Made by a program: the position numbers and the translations under genes
Shown here: positions 1 through 6,790 of the stretch, piece after piece
Numbering within the stretch: position 1 is the stretch's first letter
How the letters are laid out: the number at the start of each line of letters is the position of its first letter
Notes under the pieces: generated by a model
The model's input: only the letters and a program-made list of their open reading frames with translations
Database searches by the model: none
Told to the model about the DNA's origin: nothing
Origin: an uncultured Lachnospiraceae bacterium
GTDB lineage: Bacteria; Bacillota_A; Clostridia; Lachnospirales; Lachnospiraceae
Assembly (NCBI GenBank): GCA_902780985.1
Contig: CACZHN010000059.1
Location: 1-13,759, forward strand
Reading direction: 5' to 3'
Length of the DNA stretch: 13,759 bases

Positions 1-30
1 AATCCATATGTAGCAAAAGTAGCTGTGTAA
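1..30 (+). CDS. C-terminal end of an upstream gene (partial)
   Basis: The first frame reads NPYVAKVAV and then TAA at 28-30. The codons resemble those of the genes downstream, and the stop is followed by hairpin-rich non-coding sequence, so this is probably the tail of a gene starting outside the window. Nine residues are too few to name a family. Chance cannot be excluded. Confidence 0.35.
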   Translation, partial: NPYVAKVAV

Positions 31-120
31 AAAGCAGTATTGGTGTTATGGACGCACCCTGAATCTACGGAGCGAAAGCTCCGCACATCAGATGCTCTGG
101 CAATTCAATTGCCGAGTAGT
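31..120. other. Intergenic segment with two adjacent hairpins
   Basis: Two compact hairpins are visible. At 68-83 CGGAGC pairs with GCTCCG around a GAAA (GNRA) tetraloop. At 95-116 CTC-T-GGCAA pairs with TTGCC-GAG around a five-base loop. Neither is followed by a T run, so they are not typical intrinsic terminators. They could be a structured RNA leader or 3' end, or a small palindromic repeat element. I recognise no known RNA family. Confidence 0.4.
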
Positions 121-123
121 TCA

Positions 124-207
124 CATATTGAGATCGACGGCGAGAAGAAGCCGTTCAAGATCAAGGTAGATTGCGGAAAGGGAGTGTACTGGAAGATTGG
201 CAAGTAA
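124..207 (+). pseudogene. Possible coding remnant overlapping the next gene's start
   Basis: One plus-strand frame is open from 31 to the TAA at 205-207. From about 124 it reads like protein: HIEIDGEKKPFKIKVDCG, then KGVYWKIGK, with host-like codons (GAG, ATC, GAC, GGC, AAG). There is no ATG, and the only near starts are GTG/TTG within the hairpin region. It may be a leftover C-terminus whose 5' part was lost, or a short protein with an unusual start. The stop overlaps the TTG start of the lipoprotein at 197. It is in a different frame from the fragment at 1-30. Confidence 0.25.
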
Positions 208-934
208 GTTAGTAAAGATCATATTGGTGGGGATCCTTTCCCTGCTGTGTTTCACGGGATGTATAAGGCACGAGGCTACGGTGGAATTCAGACTCGACGG
301 CAAGGCCGACATCACCATGCTTTACGCCACTGTATTTGAAGATAAGGAACTGGCACAGGAGGCTAACGATAAGACTATAGAGCAGCTGACGGAACTGGGC
401 TGGGAATGCAAGGAATATGAGCAGGATAATTTCCTGGGCTACGAGATCACGAAGAAGGGCGTAGATGTCGAGAATCTGGCACATGTATTCGACGGTTCGG
501 AGGAACTGACGGAAATGAGTGCCGAAGGATTTACGGTCACAAAGGACGGCAACAACTACGTTGTGGACTGGGATCTCATAGATGAGGAAACTCATGAGCA
601 GATGCAGCAGTATGCCGGTATGTTCGAGGGAAGCGGAGGAAGTCTCAAAATCACCATGAAGTTCCCGAACAAGCCGAAGGAGCATAATGCAACGGAAGTC
701 ACAGACGGCGGAAAGACTCTTACCTGGAATCTTTTCAAAATGGATCCGGGAGAGAACGCACATGTGGAATTCACGCTTTCCAAGATGGGACTTATCATCA
801 AGCTTGTATGCATTATAGCGGCAGTGATACTTGCGGTAGTTGTAGCAATCATGGTTTTGAAAAAGCTTGGAAAGAAGAAGGCGCAGGTGGAAGCTGCACA
901 GACATACGAAAACGATAATAACGACATACAATAA
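197..934 (+). CDS. Membrane-anchored lipoprotein, LppM/DUF3153-like
   Basis: This 245-residue protein is exported and probably lipidated. Residues 1-22 form a lipoprotein signal (Lys4 and Lys7, hydrophobic core, lipobox FTGC with Cys22). The extracytoplasmic part (about 25-190) is beta-rich, with ATVEFRLDGKADITM near the start and KEHNATEVTDGGKTLTWNL near the end; this pattern is typical of LppM/DUF3153 lipoproteins. A second membrane helix lies at 197-219, followed by a Lys-rich cytoplasmic tail. The start is TTG at 197, because the frame is closed by TAG at 167-169 and only this start keeps the positively charged signal. A purine-rich AAAGGGA at 178-184 is a weak, distant ribosome site. Its job is unknown; related proteins sit in the envelope. 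It ends at its own terminator, so it is probably transcribed separately from the transporter downstream. Confidence 0.83.
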   Translation: MASKLVKIILVGILSLLCFTGCIRHEATVEFRLDGKADITMLYATVFEDKELAQEANDKTIEQLTELGWECKEYEQDNFLGYEITKKGVDVENLAHVFDGSEELTEMSAEGFTVTKDGNNYVVDWDLIDEETHEQMQQYAGMFEGSGGSLKITMKFPNKPKEHNATEVTDGGKTLTWNLFKMDPGENAHVEFTLSKMGLIIKLVCIIAAVILAVVVAIMVLKKLGKKKAQVEAAQTYENDNNDIQ

Positions 935-941
935 ACTATAC

Positions 942-979
942 AGGACAGGATCCTTTGACAGGGCACCTGTCCTTTTTTT
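942..979 (+). terminator. Rho-independent terminator after the lipoprotein gene
   Basis: AGGACAGG (942-949) pairs perfectly with CCTGTCCT (966-973), and seven T in total end at 979. It begins seven bases after the stop at 932-934, so it terminates that gene and insulates the transporter. Confidence 0.87.
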
Positions 980-1012
980 GTCCGCCGGACGCATCGGTCA
1001 CGTGAGAAAACG

Positions 1013-1041
1013 TTGATTTTACGGCATTTCTGTAATATCAT
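1013..1041 (+). promoter_or_regulatory. SigA-like promoter of the symporter gene
   Basis: TTGATT at 1013-1018 and TATCAT at 1036-1041 are 17 bases apart, with the start codon 35 bases downstream. A perfect 8-base palindrome TCACGTGA (998-1005) lies just upstream of the -35 and could be an operator, though palindromes this short occur by chance. Confidence 0.55.
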
Positions 1042-1076
1042 TATGCGGTAAAAACTAAATTTAAAGGACAGAAATT

Positions 1077-2441
1077 ATGGAAACACAAAAGAGAGAGAGC
1101 TTCAGGAGCAGGCTCGGATTTATCCTTGTCAGCGCAGGCTGTGCGATAGGAATCGGAAATGTATGGAAATTCCCATACGTAGCAGGACAGAACGGCGGTG
1201 CAATCTTCGTACTGATCTATCTGGCATTTCTCGTACTCATGGGCATCCCGGTACTTACCATGGAACTGAGTATGGGACGTGCAGGAAAAAGCACCATCGT
1301 CGAAGCGTATAAGAATCTTGAAAAGAAGGGTTCCAAATGGCACATCCACGGATGGTTCTGCATCGCGGGCTGCTACCTTCTTATGATGTACTACACAACA
1401 GTTGCGGGCTGGATGCTTGCATACTTCTGGAAATTCCTGACAGGCGAATTCACCGGCCTCACCGCAGACGACGTTGGCGGAGTATTCGGCGCCATGCTTG
1501 ACAGCCCGAAGGAAATGGGTACATTTATGGCAATCACCGTTTTAGTCGGATTCCTTGTACTGGTCTTCGGCGTAAAGAACGGCCTGGAGCGAGTAAATAA
1601 ATTCATGATGATCGGACTTCTGGTCCTCATCGGAGTTCTCGTAGTAAACAGCTTTACCCTGAAAAATGCGGGAGAGGGCATCAAGTTCTACCTTCTTCCT
1701 AATCTGGAAAATGTACAGCATGTCGGAATCTATAAGGTTATCACAGCTGCCATGAACCAGGCATTCTTCACACTGAGTATCGGTATCGCTTCAATGGAAG
1801 TATTCGGAAGCTACATGTCGGACGACAACACCATCACCGGCGAGGCAGTAAAGATCTGCAGCCTGGATACATTTGTTGCACTGGCATCGGGACTTATCAT
1901 TTTTCCGGCATGCTTCTCATTCGGAATCGAGCCGTCGGAAGGCCCGTCACTTATCTTCGTGACACTTCCTTGCGTATTCCTGAACATGACAGGCGGCAGG
2001 ATCTGGGGAGCACTGTTCTTCCTGTTCATGACATTTGCCAGCTTCTCAACGGTTACCGCCGTATTCGAGAACCTCGTCGGTTCATCCATGGATAACTTCA
2101 AATGGAGCCGTGCAAAGTCGGTTCTCATCAACTGCCTCTTCATGCTTGCTGCCAGCGTGCCTTGCGTGCTGGGTTACAATGTATGGAAGAACGTTCACCT
2201 TATCGGCGGAAGAGATATCCTGGACAGCGAGGACTTCATCGTAAGCAACCTGCTTCTTCCAATCGGTGCGCTGATATTCCTGATATTCTGCGTAACGAAG
2301 TACGGATGGGGCGCAGATAAGTTCCTTGAAGAGACCAATAAAGGTCAGGGAATGAAAATGCATCCGAAGCTTATAGCTTATTTCAAGTATGTTCTGCCGA
2401 TCCTGATACTGGTAATCCTTATCAGCGGCTTGATCAAATAA
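1077..2441 (+). CDS. Sodium-dependent amino acid transporter, NSS/SNF family
   Basis: This 454-residue polytopic membrane protein belongs to the neurotransmitter:sodium symporter family (LeuT fold), whose bacterial members take up amino acids such as tryptophan, tyrosine or branched-chain residues with Na+. The family signature covers residues 21-44: GCAIGIGNVWKFPY then NGGAIF, in helix 1 with its unwound Na+/substrate site. About 11 hydrophobic helices follow, which is usual for bacterial members (440-510 residues). Other family patterns are visible, such as MELSMGRAGK after helix 2 and FFTLSIGIASMEVFGSYM in the helix-6 area. The ATG at 1077 has AAAGGA 8-10 bases upstream. A SigA-like promoter precedes it and no terminator separates it from the lipoprotein gene 33 bases downstream, so the two may share a transcript. 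The substrate cannot be read from sequence alone. Confidence 0.95.
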   Translation: METQKRESFRSRLGFILVSAGCAIGIGNVWKFPYVAGQNGGAIFVLIYLAFLVLMGIPVLTMELSMGRAGKSTIVEAYKNLEKKGSKWHIHGWFCIAGCYLLMMYYTTVAGWMLAYFWKFLTGEFTGLTADDVGGVFGAMLDSPKEMGTFMAITVLVGFLVLVFGVKNGLERVNKFMMIGLLVLIGVLVVNSFTLKNAGEGIKFYLLPNLENVQHVGIYKVITAAMNQAFFTLSIGIASMEVFGSYMSDDNTITGEAVKICSLDTFVALASGLIIFPACFSFGIEPSEGPSLIFVTLPCVFLNMTGGRIWGALFFLFMTFASFSTVTAVFENLVGSSMDNFKWSRAKSVLINCLFMLAASVPCVLGYNVWKNVHLIGGRDILDSEDFIVSNLLLPIGALIFLIFCVTKYGWGADKFLEETNKGQGMKMHPKLIAYFKYVLPILILVILISGLIK

Positions 2442-2474
2442 AATGAAACAAACAAAGGAGCTGGAAAAGTATTT

Positions 2475-3212
2475 ATGAAAAAGAAGTTTTATGCAGTGGG
2501 GGCTGCAGTAGCAATGATGTTAATGATGACCGCATGCGGTGACAAGGCTGAAGATACACAGGCCACAACCGCGCAGGTTACCGAAGCCACAACCGAGGCT
2601 GTGACTGAGGATGTGTCCTCAACCGGAAACGCTTCCGCAACAGACAGCGCGGGCCCTGTAGATATCGGAGAGTTCGACGGTCTGAAATATATAAATGAAG
2701 ATGCCGGTTTTATGATCGACCTTCCTGAAGACTGGGAAGTTGCACCGATAGAAAAACTTGCAAGCTCAAACGAAATGGCCGAATCCGATTACAATGCAGC
2801 AAATATAAACAGATATATAAAGACCACGGGTTCTGCAGAAATCTATTCCGCAAAGCATAAGAAAGAAGACGGCGACTATCAGATGATCATGATGGTTGTC
2901 CATGACGGAAATGAACTCCACACCGACTTCCTCGAAGATGATGATATCGATGCTCAGATGGAATGGCTCAAGGATATGTTTATTGCCATGGATAATGAAC
3001 TTAATGATGTTGAGGTTAAAGTCATCAAGCTCGCCGGCGAAGATATAATCGCCATCGACTTTAATAAGAACAGAGATGAGAGTTCCAACGGCCTTCTCTA
3101 TACCAGAGATATTTATATGGAAAGAGACGGTTACACCTATGCCATCTATATATTCGACCCGGCACAGGAAGGCATCGAAGAGATGACAGGATACTTTAAG
3201 CCGTTAGACTAA
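2475..3212 (+). CDS. Lipoprotein with Thr/Ala/Glu-rich linker
   Basis: This 245-residue secreted lipoprotein has a signal MKKKFYAVGAAVAMMLMM followed by the lipobox MTAC with Cys21. Residues 27-65 form a low-complexity Thr/Ala/Glu/Ser linker typical of surface lipoproteins. A compact domain follows from about 69 (LKYINEDAGFMIDLPEDWEV) to the end. The GFMIDLPEDW pattern recalls the PsbP-like lipoproteins common in clostridia, but I cannot assign a family firmly. AAAGGAG (2454-2460) lies 14 bases before the ATG, a slightly long spacing. It lies 33 bases after the symporter gene without a terminator, so co-transcription is likely; whether it helps the transporter is unknown. A terminator follows. 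Confidence 0.85.
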   Translation: MKKKFYAVGAAVAMMLMMTACGDKAEDTQATTAQVTEATTEAVTEDVSSTGNASATDSAGPVDIGEFDGLKYINEDAGFMIDLPEDWEVAPIEKLASSNEMAESDYNAANINRYIKTTGSAEIYSAKHKKEDGDYQMIMMVVHDGNELHTDFLEDDDIDAQMEWLKDMFIAMDNELNDVEVKVIKLAGEDIIAIDFNKNRDESSNGLLYTRDIYMERDGYTYAIYIFDPAQEGIEEMTGYFKPLD

Positions 3213-3243
3213 TTCGTAATTCAGATAAACTTGAAATTCAATT

Positions 3244-3269
3244 GCGCGTCCGCTATTGGGCGCGCTTTT
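3244..3269 (+). terminator. Rho-independent terminator
   Basis: GCGCGTCC (3244-3251) pairs with GGGCGCGC (3258-3265), including one G-T wobble, around a six-base loop. TTTT follows. It lies 31 bases after the lipoprotein stop codon. Confidence 0.75.
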
Positions 3270-3302
3270 CCGTTTGCGACAAAAATAAATCCGTTTGCAA
3301 CA
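3269..3302 (+). repeat. 13-base direct repeat spaced 21 bases (possible operator)
   Basis: TCCGTTTGC(G/A)ACA occurs at 3269-3281 and again at 3290-3302, one mismatch in 13. The 21-base period is two helical turns, so both copies face the same side of the DNA. It lies between the terminator and the gene at 3370, where a regulator could act. No convincing -35/-10 pair is visible, so the role is inferred. Confidence 0.4.
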
Positions 3303-3369
3303 CATTTTTATCCCGAAAATAAACTTTGTTGTATGCTCGATTTGTAAGAAAACAAAGGAGGGATATGAT

Positions 3370-3762
3370 ATGACAATTGGTGCAATCGTGGGTTTATCAA
3401 TTTTGTCACTGTTGGTAATTTTATGTGTGATCGGAATCGGCGCATACTGTAAGAAAGCCATCGTTCCGTGCGTGATCGTCGGTGTGCTGATCCTCGGAGT
3501 TTCATGGGGAATCGCAGCCTGGTACTTCAGCAGTACCGAAGCCGGAAAGCGTGCCATAAAGACACAGCAGAGCAATCTCGGCGGCGGAATCGAGCGTAAG
3601 ATTACCGTTTATGACGTTCAGGGCGACATGATCGCAGAATACGAAGGCAAATTCGACATAGAGTACGACGATGACAGAATCCTCTTCGATGACGAGCAGG
3701 GCCTGAGACATATAATTTATTATCCAACAGGAAATGTAATCATTGACGAGATCCGGCATTAA
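3370..3762 (+). CDS. Small two-helix membrane protein, function unknown
   Basis: This 130-residue protein has two hydrophobic helices (about 3-25 and 31-52). A soluble C-terminal part (about 60-130) contains ERKITVYDVQGDMIAEYEGK and DDDRILFDDE, then HIIYYPTGNVIIDE. That tail looks like a small beta-rich domain, and I recall similar hypothetical proteins in Lachnospiraceae without a known role. The ATG at 3370 is preferred over an in-frame upstream start at 3295 because AAAGGAGGG (3354-3362) lies just ahead of it and the extra 25 residues look non-coding. It stands alone between a terminator and the kinase gene 68 bases later. The acidic stretch could bind a partner or metal, but nothing in the sequence proves it. 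Confidence 0.75.
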   Translation: MTIGAIVGLSILSLLVILCVIGIGAYCKKAIVPCVIVGVLILGVSWGIAAWYFSSTEAGKRAIKTQQSNLGGGIERKITVYDVQGDMIAEYEGKFDIEYDDDRILFDDEQGLRHIIYYPTGNVIIDEIRH

Positions 3763-3830
3763 GGTAAAAAAGGTCGAGAAATATCACCTCGTGCAATTGT
3801 ATCCTATACTCAGAAAGGAGAGAGATTCTT

Positions 3831-4844
3831 ATGAGTATTAGAGAGATTACAACAGGAAAAAGCGGCGCGGGTGTATACGAGATTGATAACAGTCTCATCG
3901 TAAAGCACATAAAGCGGAACACGGTGGATAAAGAGAAGTACGATACTTACTCGAGAGAAGCGTTATTCTACATGAGTAAAACAGAAGCTTTTAAGGCTGA
4001 CTCGGGCAACTCTGACTACTGCGGTTATCTTCCGGAAATCCTTTGTGCTAACGTAACAGATGAGGAAATAGTGATTTTAATGAGGAAGTATGCAGTTTTG
4101 GAAAAGGCTGATATACTTCCTTTTTCTTATGAAACGCTGGACAGTATCGCTTATTCACTAGCTTTGGTTCATTCGGATGAGATACCGGAGTTTCTAAGGG
4201 AAGAGGCTTGTCATTCAGCGAAAGTGTGTGATGGAAAGAAGAGTGAGAATGGTCTGTCAGATGACGAGATTAAGTCATGTCTTGATGGCTGGATGAGTAT
4301 ACTGGATGAGCATCCCGGTCGTTTTGACAAGAATATTGTTTTGAAAGCGGCTGAGAATTTTAAAGATATCTTTATCTGGCACGAGACGGAAGAGAAGACT
4401 CTCATCCACGGAGATTTTCATAGAGAAAACCTTTTATGGTCGGATTTTTCATCCGAGACAGAGCTTTCTCCAATTGGGCGACACACTGGTGTTTTACTAA
4501 AATCACGAAATAACCACTTAAAACGTGATTTAAGCAAAATACAGAGTTGCAGGATTTGCGACTGGCAATCCGTAAAGATCGGCGGCCCTTCCGAAGACAT
4601 CAGTTTCTTCTTCAGTCGCCTAAGGGGAGAAGGGATTCAAGATGAATCCGGCGTCCTACAAAGATTCCTCGAAAGCTATATCCGCCACAGCGAATCCCTC
4701 ACAGGAAAGCGCCTTGATCTGCAGACCTTGAGGAAGCACATAGCCGCCTCAAACTTCATAACAACCTTCAGATTCTGGCATTATTTCCTGCATGGAGCCG
4801 ATGAAGCTACGGTCGAAAACATTTTAAATTATCTTTTAATGTAA
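3831..4844 (+). CDS. APH/CotS-like small-molecule kinase with in-frame palindromic insertion
   Basis: This 337-residue protein has the aminoglycoside phosphotransferase/choline kinase fold. Visible features are a glycine-rich segment TTGKSGAGVYEID (7-19), the putative ATP lysine in LIVKH (22-26), the catalytic loop HGDFHREN (193-200; Asp195 as base, Asn200 for metal) and the metal-binding ICDWQSVKIGGPSEDISFF (242-260; Asp244). Substrates in this superfamily include antibiotics, choline, sugars and homoserine; this one is unassigned. Oddity: Asn200 and Asp244 are 44 residues apart, where relatives usually have about 12-20. The extra stretch (about 206-240) coincides with a DNA palindrome whose core recurs at 13443-13477. 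The frame and both catalytic motifs remain intact, so the protein may still work with an added surface loop. AAAGGAG (3814-3820) lies 10 bases before the ATG. Confidence 0.87.
   Translation: MSIREITTGKSGAGVYEIDNSLIVKHIKRNTVDKEKYDTYSREALFYMSKTEAFKADSGNSDYCGYLPEILCANVTDEEIVILMRKYAVLEKADILPFSYETLDSIAYSLALVHSDEIPEFLREEACHSAKVCDGKKSENGLSDDEIKSCLDGWMSILDEHPGRFDKNIVLKAAENFKDIFIWHETEEKTLIHGDFHRENLLWSDFSSETELSPIGRHTGVLLKSRNNHLKRDLSKIQSCRICDWQSVKIGGPSEDISFFFSRLRGEGIQDESGVLQRFLESYIRHSESLTGKRLDLQTLRKHIAASNFITTFRFWHYFLHGADEATVENILNYLLM
4489..4542 (+). repeat. Palindromic element inside the kinase gene (copy 1)
   Basis: The 19-base arms 4489-4507 and 4524-4542 pair with two mismatches and one G-T pair around a 16-base loop (AAATAACCACTTAAAA). 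The inner 8 pairs AAATCACG/CGTGATTT are perfect. The 35-base core 4500-4534 is identical to 13443-13477, in the same orientation. Here it is translated as part of residues 220-238 of the kinase, between its two catalytic motifs. Confidence 0.75.
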
Positions 4845-4889
4845 CTTTAATTTCCGTTAAAAGACCATTTAATCTGACAGGGTTATATT
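4842..4889 (+). promoter_or_regulatory. Promoter with phased TTTAA boxes before the UBA/DUF4342 gene
   Basis: The -10 is TATATT (4884-4889). The -35 position, 17 bases upstream, holds AAGACC (4861-4866), a poor SigA match. TTTAA-type boxes lie at 4846 and 4868, 22 bases apart, with TTAA also at 4857; the last box ends 10 bases before the -10. The 31 bases 4842-4872 match 6791-6821 at 27 positions, and the distance to the -10 is the same. This suggests activator-dependent promoters sharing a regulator. Confidence 0.5.
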
Positions 4890-4921
4890 ATACCCATCAA
4901 AAGCAATTGGAGGAAATTATT

Positions 4922-5467
4922 ATGGAAGAGTTCGCAAAGGTTGAGAAGTTAGTAGAGATCACAGGAGCATCATACGAGGATGCAAGAAACGCACTTAAGG
5001 CATGCGACGGTGAGATGGTTGATTCAATGGTATATCTTGAGAAGCTCGGAAAGGTTACAAAGAACGTTTCCGGAAACAAGGTTGATCCGAGATTCGCACC
5101 TATCTCAGAAGCAGAGATCGCAGCTGCAGCAGCAAGAAAGGAAGCTGAGAGAGCAGCTCGAAGAGAAAGATGTGAGAAAAGAAGAGGAGCAGTTAGTGAG
5201 TTCGTTAGAAAGACTATGAGATTCCTTACACATAACAAGATAACAATAGCAAAGGACGGTCAGGAATTCGCAAGTATTCCTCTTCTTGTAGCAATAATCA
5301 TCTGCAGCATTTCAGTTGGATTCGTACTTGTAGCAGCATTCGTATCAATGATGTTCGGATATGAGTACTCATTCACAGGCGAGTCAAACCTTGAGGCAGC
5401 TAACAAGGTTCTTGCACAGGCCGGATCAACAGCAGGTCAGGTAAAGGCTGAGTACGATAGATTATAA
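4922..5467 (+). CDS. UBA-domain DUF4342 membrane protein
   Basis: This 181-residue protein has an N-terminal UBA-like three-helix domain (about 4-45; VEITGASYEDARNALKACDG then VDSMVYLEKLG), as in EF-Ts and NAC. A charged Ala/Glu/Arg helix (about 62-92) comes next, then a DUF4342 domain (about 95-150) whose THNKITIAKDGQEFASIPLL leads into a membrane helix (about 120-145). Bacterial UBA + DUF4342 proteins are of unknown function; the layout suggests a membrane-tethered cytoplasmic binding module. The ATG at 4922 is chosen over the TTG at 4907 because GGAGG (4909-4913) is its ribosome site and overlaps the TTG. It is monocistronic, bounded by its own promoter and a strong terminator. The promoter resembles that of the response regulator downstream. 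Confidence 0.9.
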   Translation: MEEFAKVEKLVEITGASYEDARNALKACDGEMVDSMVYLEKLGKVTKNVSGNKVDPRFAPISEAEIAAAAARKEAERAARRERCEKRRGAVSEFVRKTMRFLTHNKITIAKDGQEFASIPLLVAIIICSISVGFVLVAAFVSMMFGYEYSFTGESNLEAANKVLAQAGSTAGQVKAEYDRL

Positions 5468-5475
5468 GATACAAA

Positions 5476-5520
5476 AATGCCTGTCACAGTGATCAAATTC
5501 ACCGTGACAGGCATTCTTTT
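5476..5520. terminator. Bidirectional terminator between convergent genes
   Basis: AATGCCTGTCAC (5476-5487) pairs perfectly with GTGACAGGCATT (5504-5515). An inner GTGA/TCAC extends the stem after one mismatch. A T-rich tail follows on the plus strand (5516-5521), and A5473-5477 gives a T run on the minus strand. It therefore ends the DUF4342 gene and the convergent DUF3137 gene. Confidence 0.87.
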
Positions 5521-6656
5521 TATGAATCGAATCTTCTCGGAGCCACAATATCCTTCAGTTCCAATATCGACATTATTGCCTTCTGGTAAGTGGATATCAT
5601 GCCATCAATATCCTTCTCCGGATATTCCGGCGCGAAATGCGGCTTTGAGCGGCTGAATGTACCTGAGGATACATTTTTATAATGACCGTTCTGCAGGGTG
5701 ACTGTCATAACATCGCCCTTTATGCAGATACAGAAGTTATGTAATTTTTTAAGTTCCAGCAGTCTCTCAATCATAACAGGAGTGAGATAGTAGAAAGCTT
5801 CCTCGCCGTAGGTTGCTACGGTATCAAAGTTCGAAGCAAACTCAACACTCTCTGTATCGATGATATCGTTGCTCTTTATATGCTTATACTGATTCTTTTC
5901 TTTTTCGCCGCCCAGAAGAGTTTCCTTGGTATGGGTGCTCATTATATTTATGCTTCCCTGGAAGGTATGTTCCATACGGAACTTGAAGACAAGACCGTCG
6001 AAGTAAGTTGTTTCATGAGTCTCATTGTCCGAATCTTTCCATTCGTAGTAAACCTTGTAACCCATAAACTCGAAGGCATCAGGATTTGCCTTATTCATCC
6101 AGTCATATGTACAGCTTGAATAAGTGTAACTGCTGCAGCGGCCTTTTGTAGGTATGATAAGATGAGCTTCCACAAGCGCATCATCATAATTTACCTGGTT
6201 ATCTACAAGATCTCTCGGATCATCCCAGAAGTTTAAAAACAGCTTTTCATCAATTGTCTGCAGTGTCGGCTGAACGATCCTTGTCTTAAAATCGTATTGC
6301 TTATATTCGGGAGTTCTGCTGGACATATACTTGAGAAGAAAAACAATAAAGATAACAAAGGCTATCATTCCGAGATAAGGTCCGATAAAAGCTATAAGCG
6401 GCAGAAGCAGAATAACGATGACAACTGCGGCAATCTTTGCATTTTTACCGGAGATTAGCTGCGGTGTAGCTCTTGCGTTCGGATCGTCGGGATCGAGTCC
6501 CTGACGCTCAAGCATTTCCCTACGCCTCGTAATAAAACTTTTGAATAAACGCTTCGGAGCGATAGAAGCGAAGTGCTGATACTCCTGCATTACGTAGTTT
6601 TTCCGCCCCTGATCAACCCAGTTGTTGTAAAGCTTATCCCTTAAAACACTACCCAT
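5520..6656 (-). CDS. DUF3137 family membrane protein
   Basis: This 378-residue protein has a basic N-terminal cytoplasmic part (1-70), two closely spaced membrane helices (about 73-92 and 94-110) and a large C-terminal domain (about 120-378). The C-terminal domain fits DUF3137: the pattern FDGLVFKF with FQGSINIMS is followed by VEFASNFDTVATYGEEAFYY, LTPVMIERLLELKK and FCICIKGDVMTVTL. The family has no established function. The start at 6656 is supported by AAAGGGGA about 10 bases upstream on the minus strand and by a perfect SigA promoter at 6708-6736. It converges on the DUF4342 gene, sharing a terminator, and diverges from the two-component operon. The strong promoter implies constitutive, high expression unless repressed. 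Confidence 0.9.
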   Translation of the reverse strand: MGSVLRDKLYNNWVDQGRKNYVMQEYQHFASIAPKRLFKSFITRRREMLERQGLDPDDPNARATPQLISGKNAKIAAVVIVILLLPLIAFIGPYLGMIAFVIFIVFLLKYMSSRTPEYKQYDFKTRIVQPTLQTIDEKLFLNFWDDPRDLVDNQVNYDDALVEAHLIIPTKGRCSSYTYSSCTYDWMNKANPDAFEFMGYKVYYEWKDSDNETHETTYFDGLVFKFRMEHTFQGSINIMSTHTKETLLGGEKEKNQYKHIKSNDIIDTESVEFASNFDTVATYGEEAFYYLTPVMIERLLELKKLHNFCICIKGDVMTVTLQNGHYKNVSSGTFSRSKPHFAPEYPEKDIDGMISTYQKAIMSILELKDIVAPRRFDS

Positions 6657-6707
6657 ATGGCACTATCCCCTTTCAAACCATAAATACCCAAGTGATCACC
6701 AAATTTA

Positions 6708-6736
6708 ATTATAAAATATTTGCTAAAAGCTGTCAA
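6708..6736 (-). promoter_or_regulatory. Perfect consensus SigA promoter of the DUF3137 gene
   Basis: On the minus strand TTGACA (6736-6731) and TATAAT (6713-6708) are separated by exactly 17 bases. The predicted start is near 6701, giving a leader of about 45 bases. The -35 touches the REP-like palindrome at 6735-6781. Confidence 0.85.
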
Positions 6737-6781
6737 AATGGTACTCGGGGACCGAGTTCAAACCTCCATCCCCGAGTACCA
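6735..6781. repeat. REP-like GGGGAC palindrome, copy A
   Basis: The perfect 13-base arms TGGTACTCGGGGA (6739-6751) and TCCCCGAGTACCA (6769-6781) surround a 17-base interior. The left edge AAAATGG(T/C)AC(T/A)CGGGGAC matches 12140-12157, and the right side ACCTCC(A/G)TCCCC matches 12187-12198, so both belong to one repeat family. It lies between two divergent promoters. Confidence 0.65.
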
Positions 6782-6790
6782 CCTTTAATC

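Noticed and set aside
942..979. Regulatory attenuator for the symporter
   Set aside because: It lies upstream of the SigA-like promoter at 1013-1041 and next to the lipoprotein stop, so a simple terminator explains it.
209..994. Long minus-strand ORF opposite the first lipoprotein
   Set aside because: It is an antisense shadow: low-complexity Leu/Cys/His-rich translation, no ribosome site, and it runs through the terminator at 942-979.
4458..4546. ACAGAG on both sides of the palindrome as a target-site duplication
   Set aside because: The copies (4458-4463 and 4541-4546) are 83 bases apart, not a multiple of three. Removing one copy plus the interval puts the catalytic DW motif out of frame.
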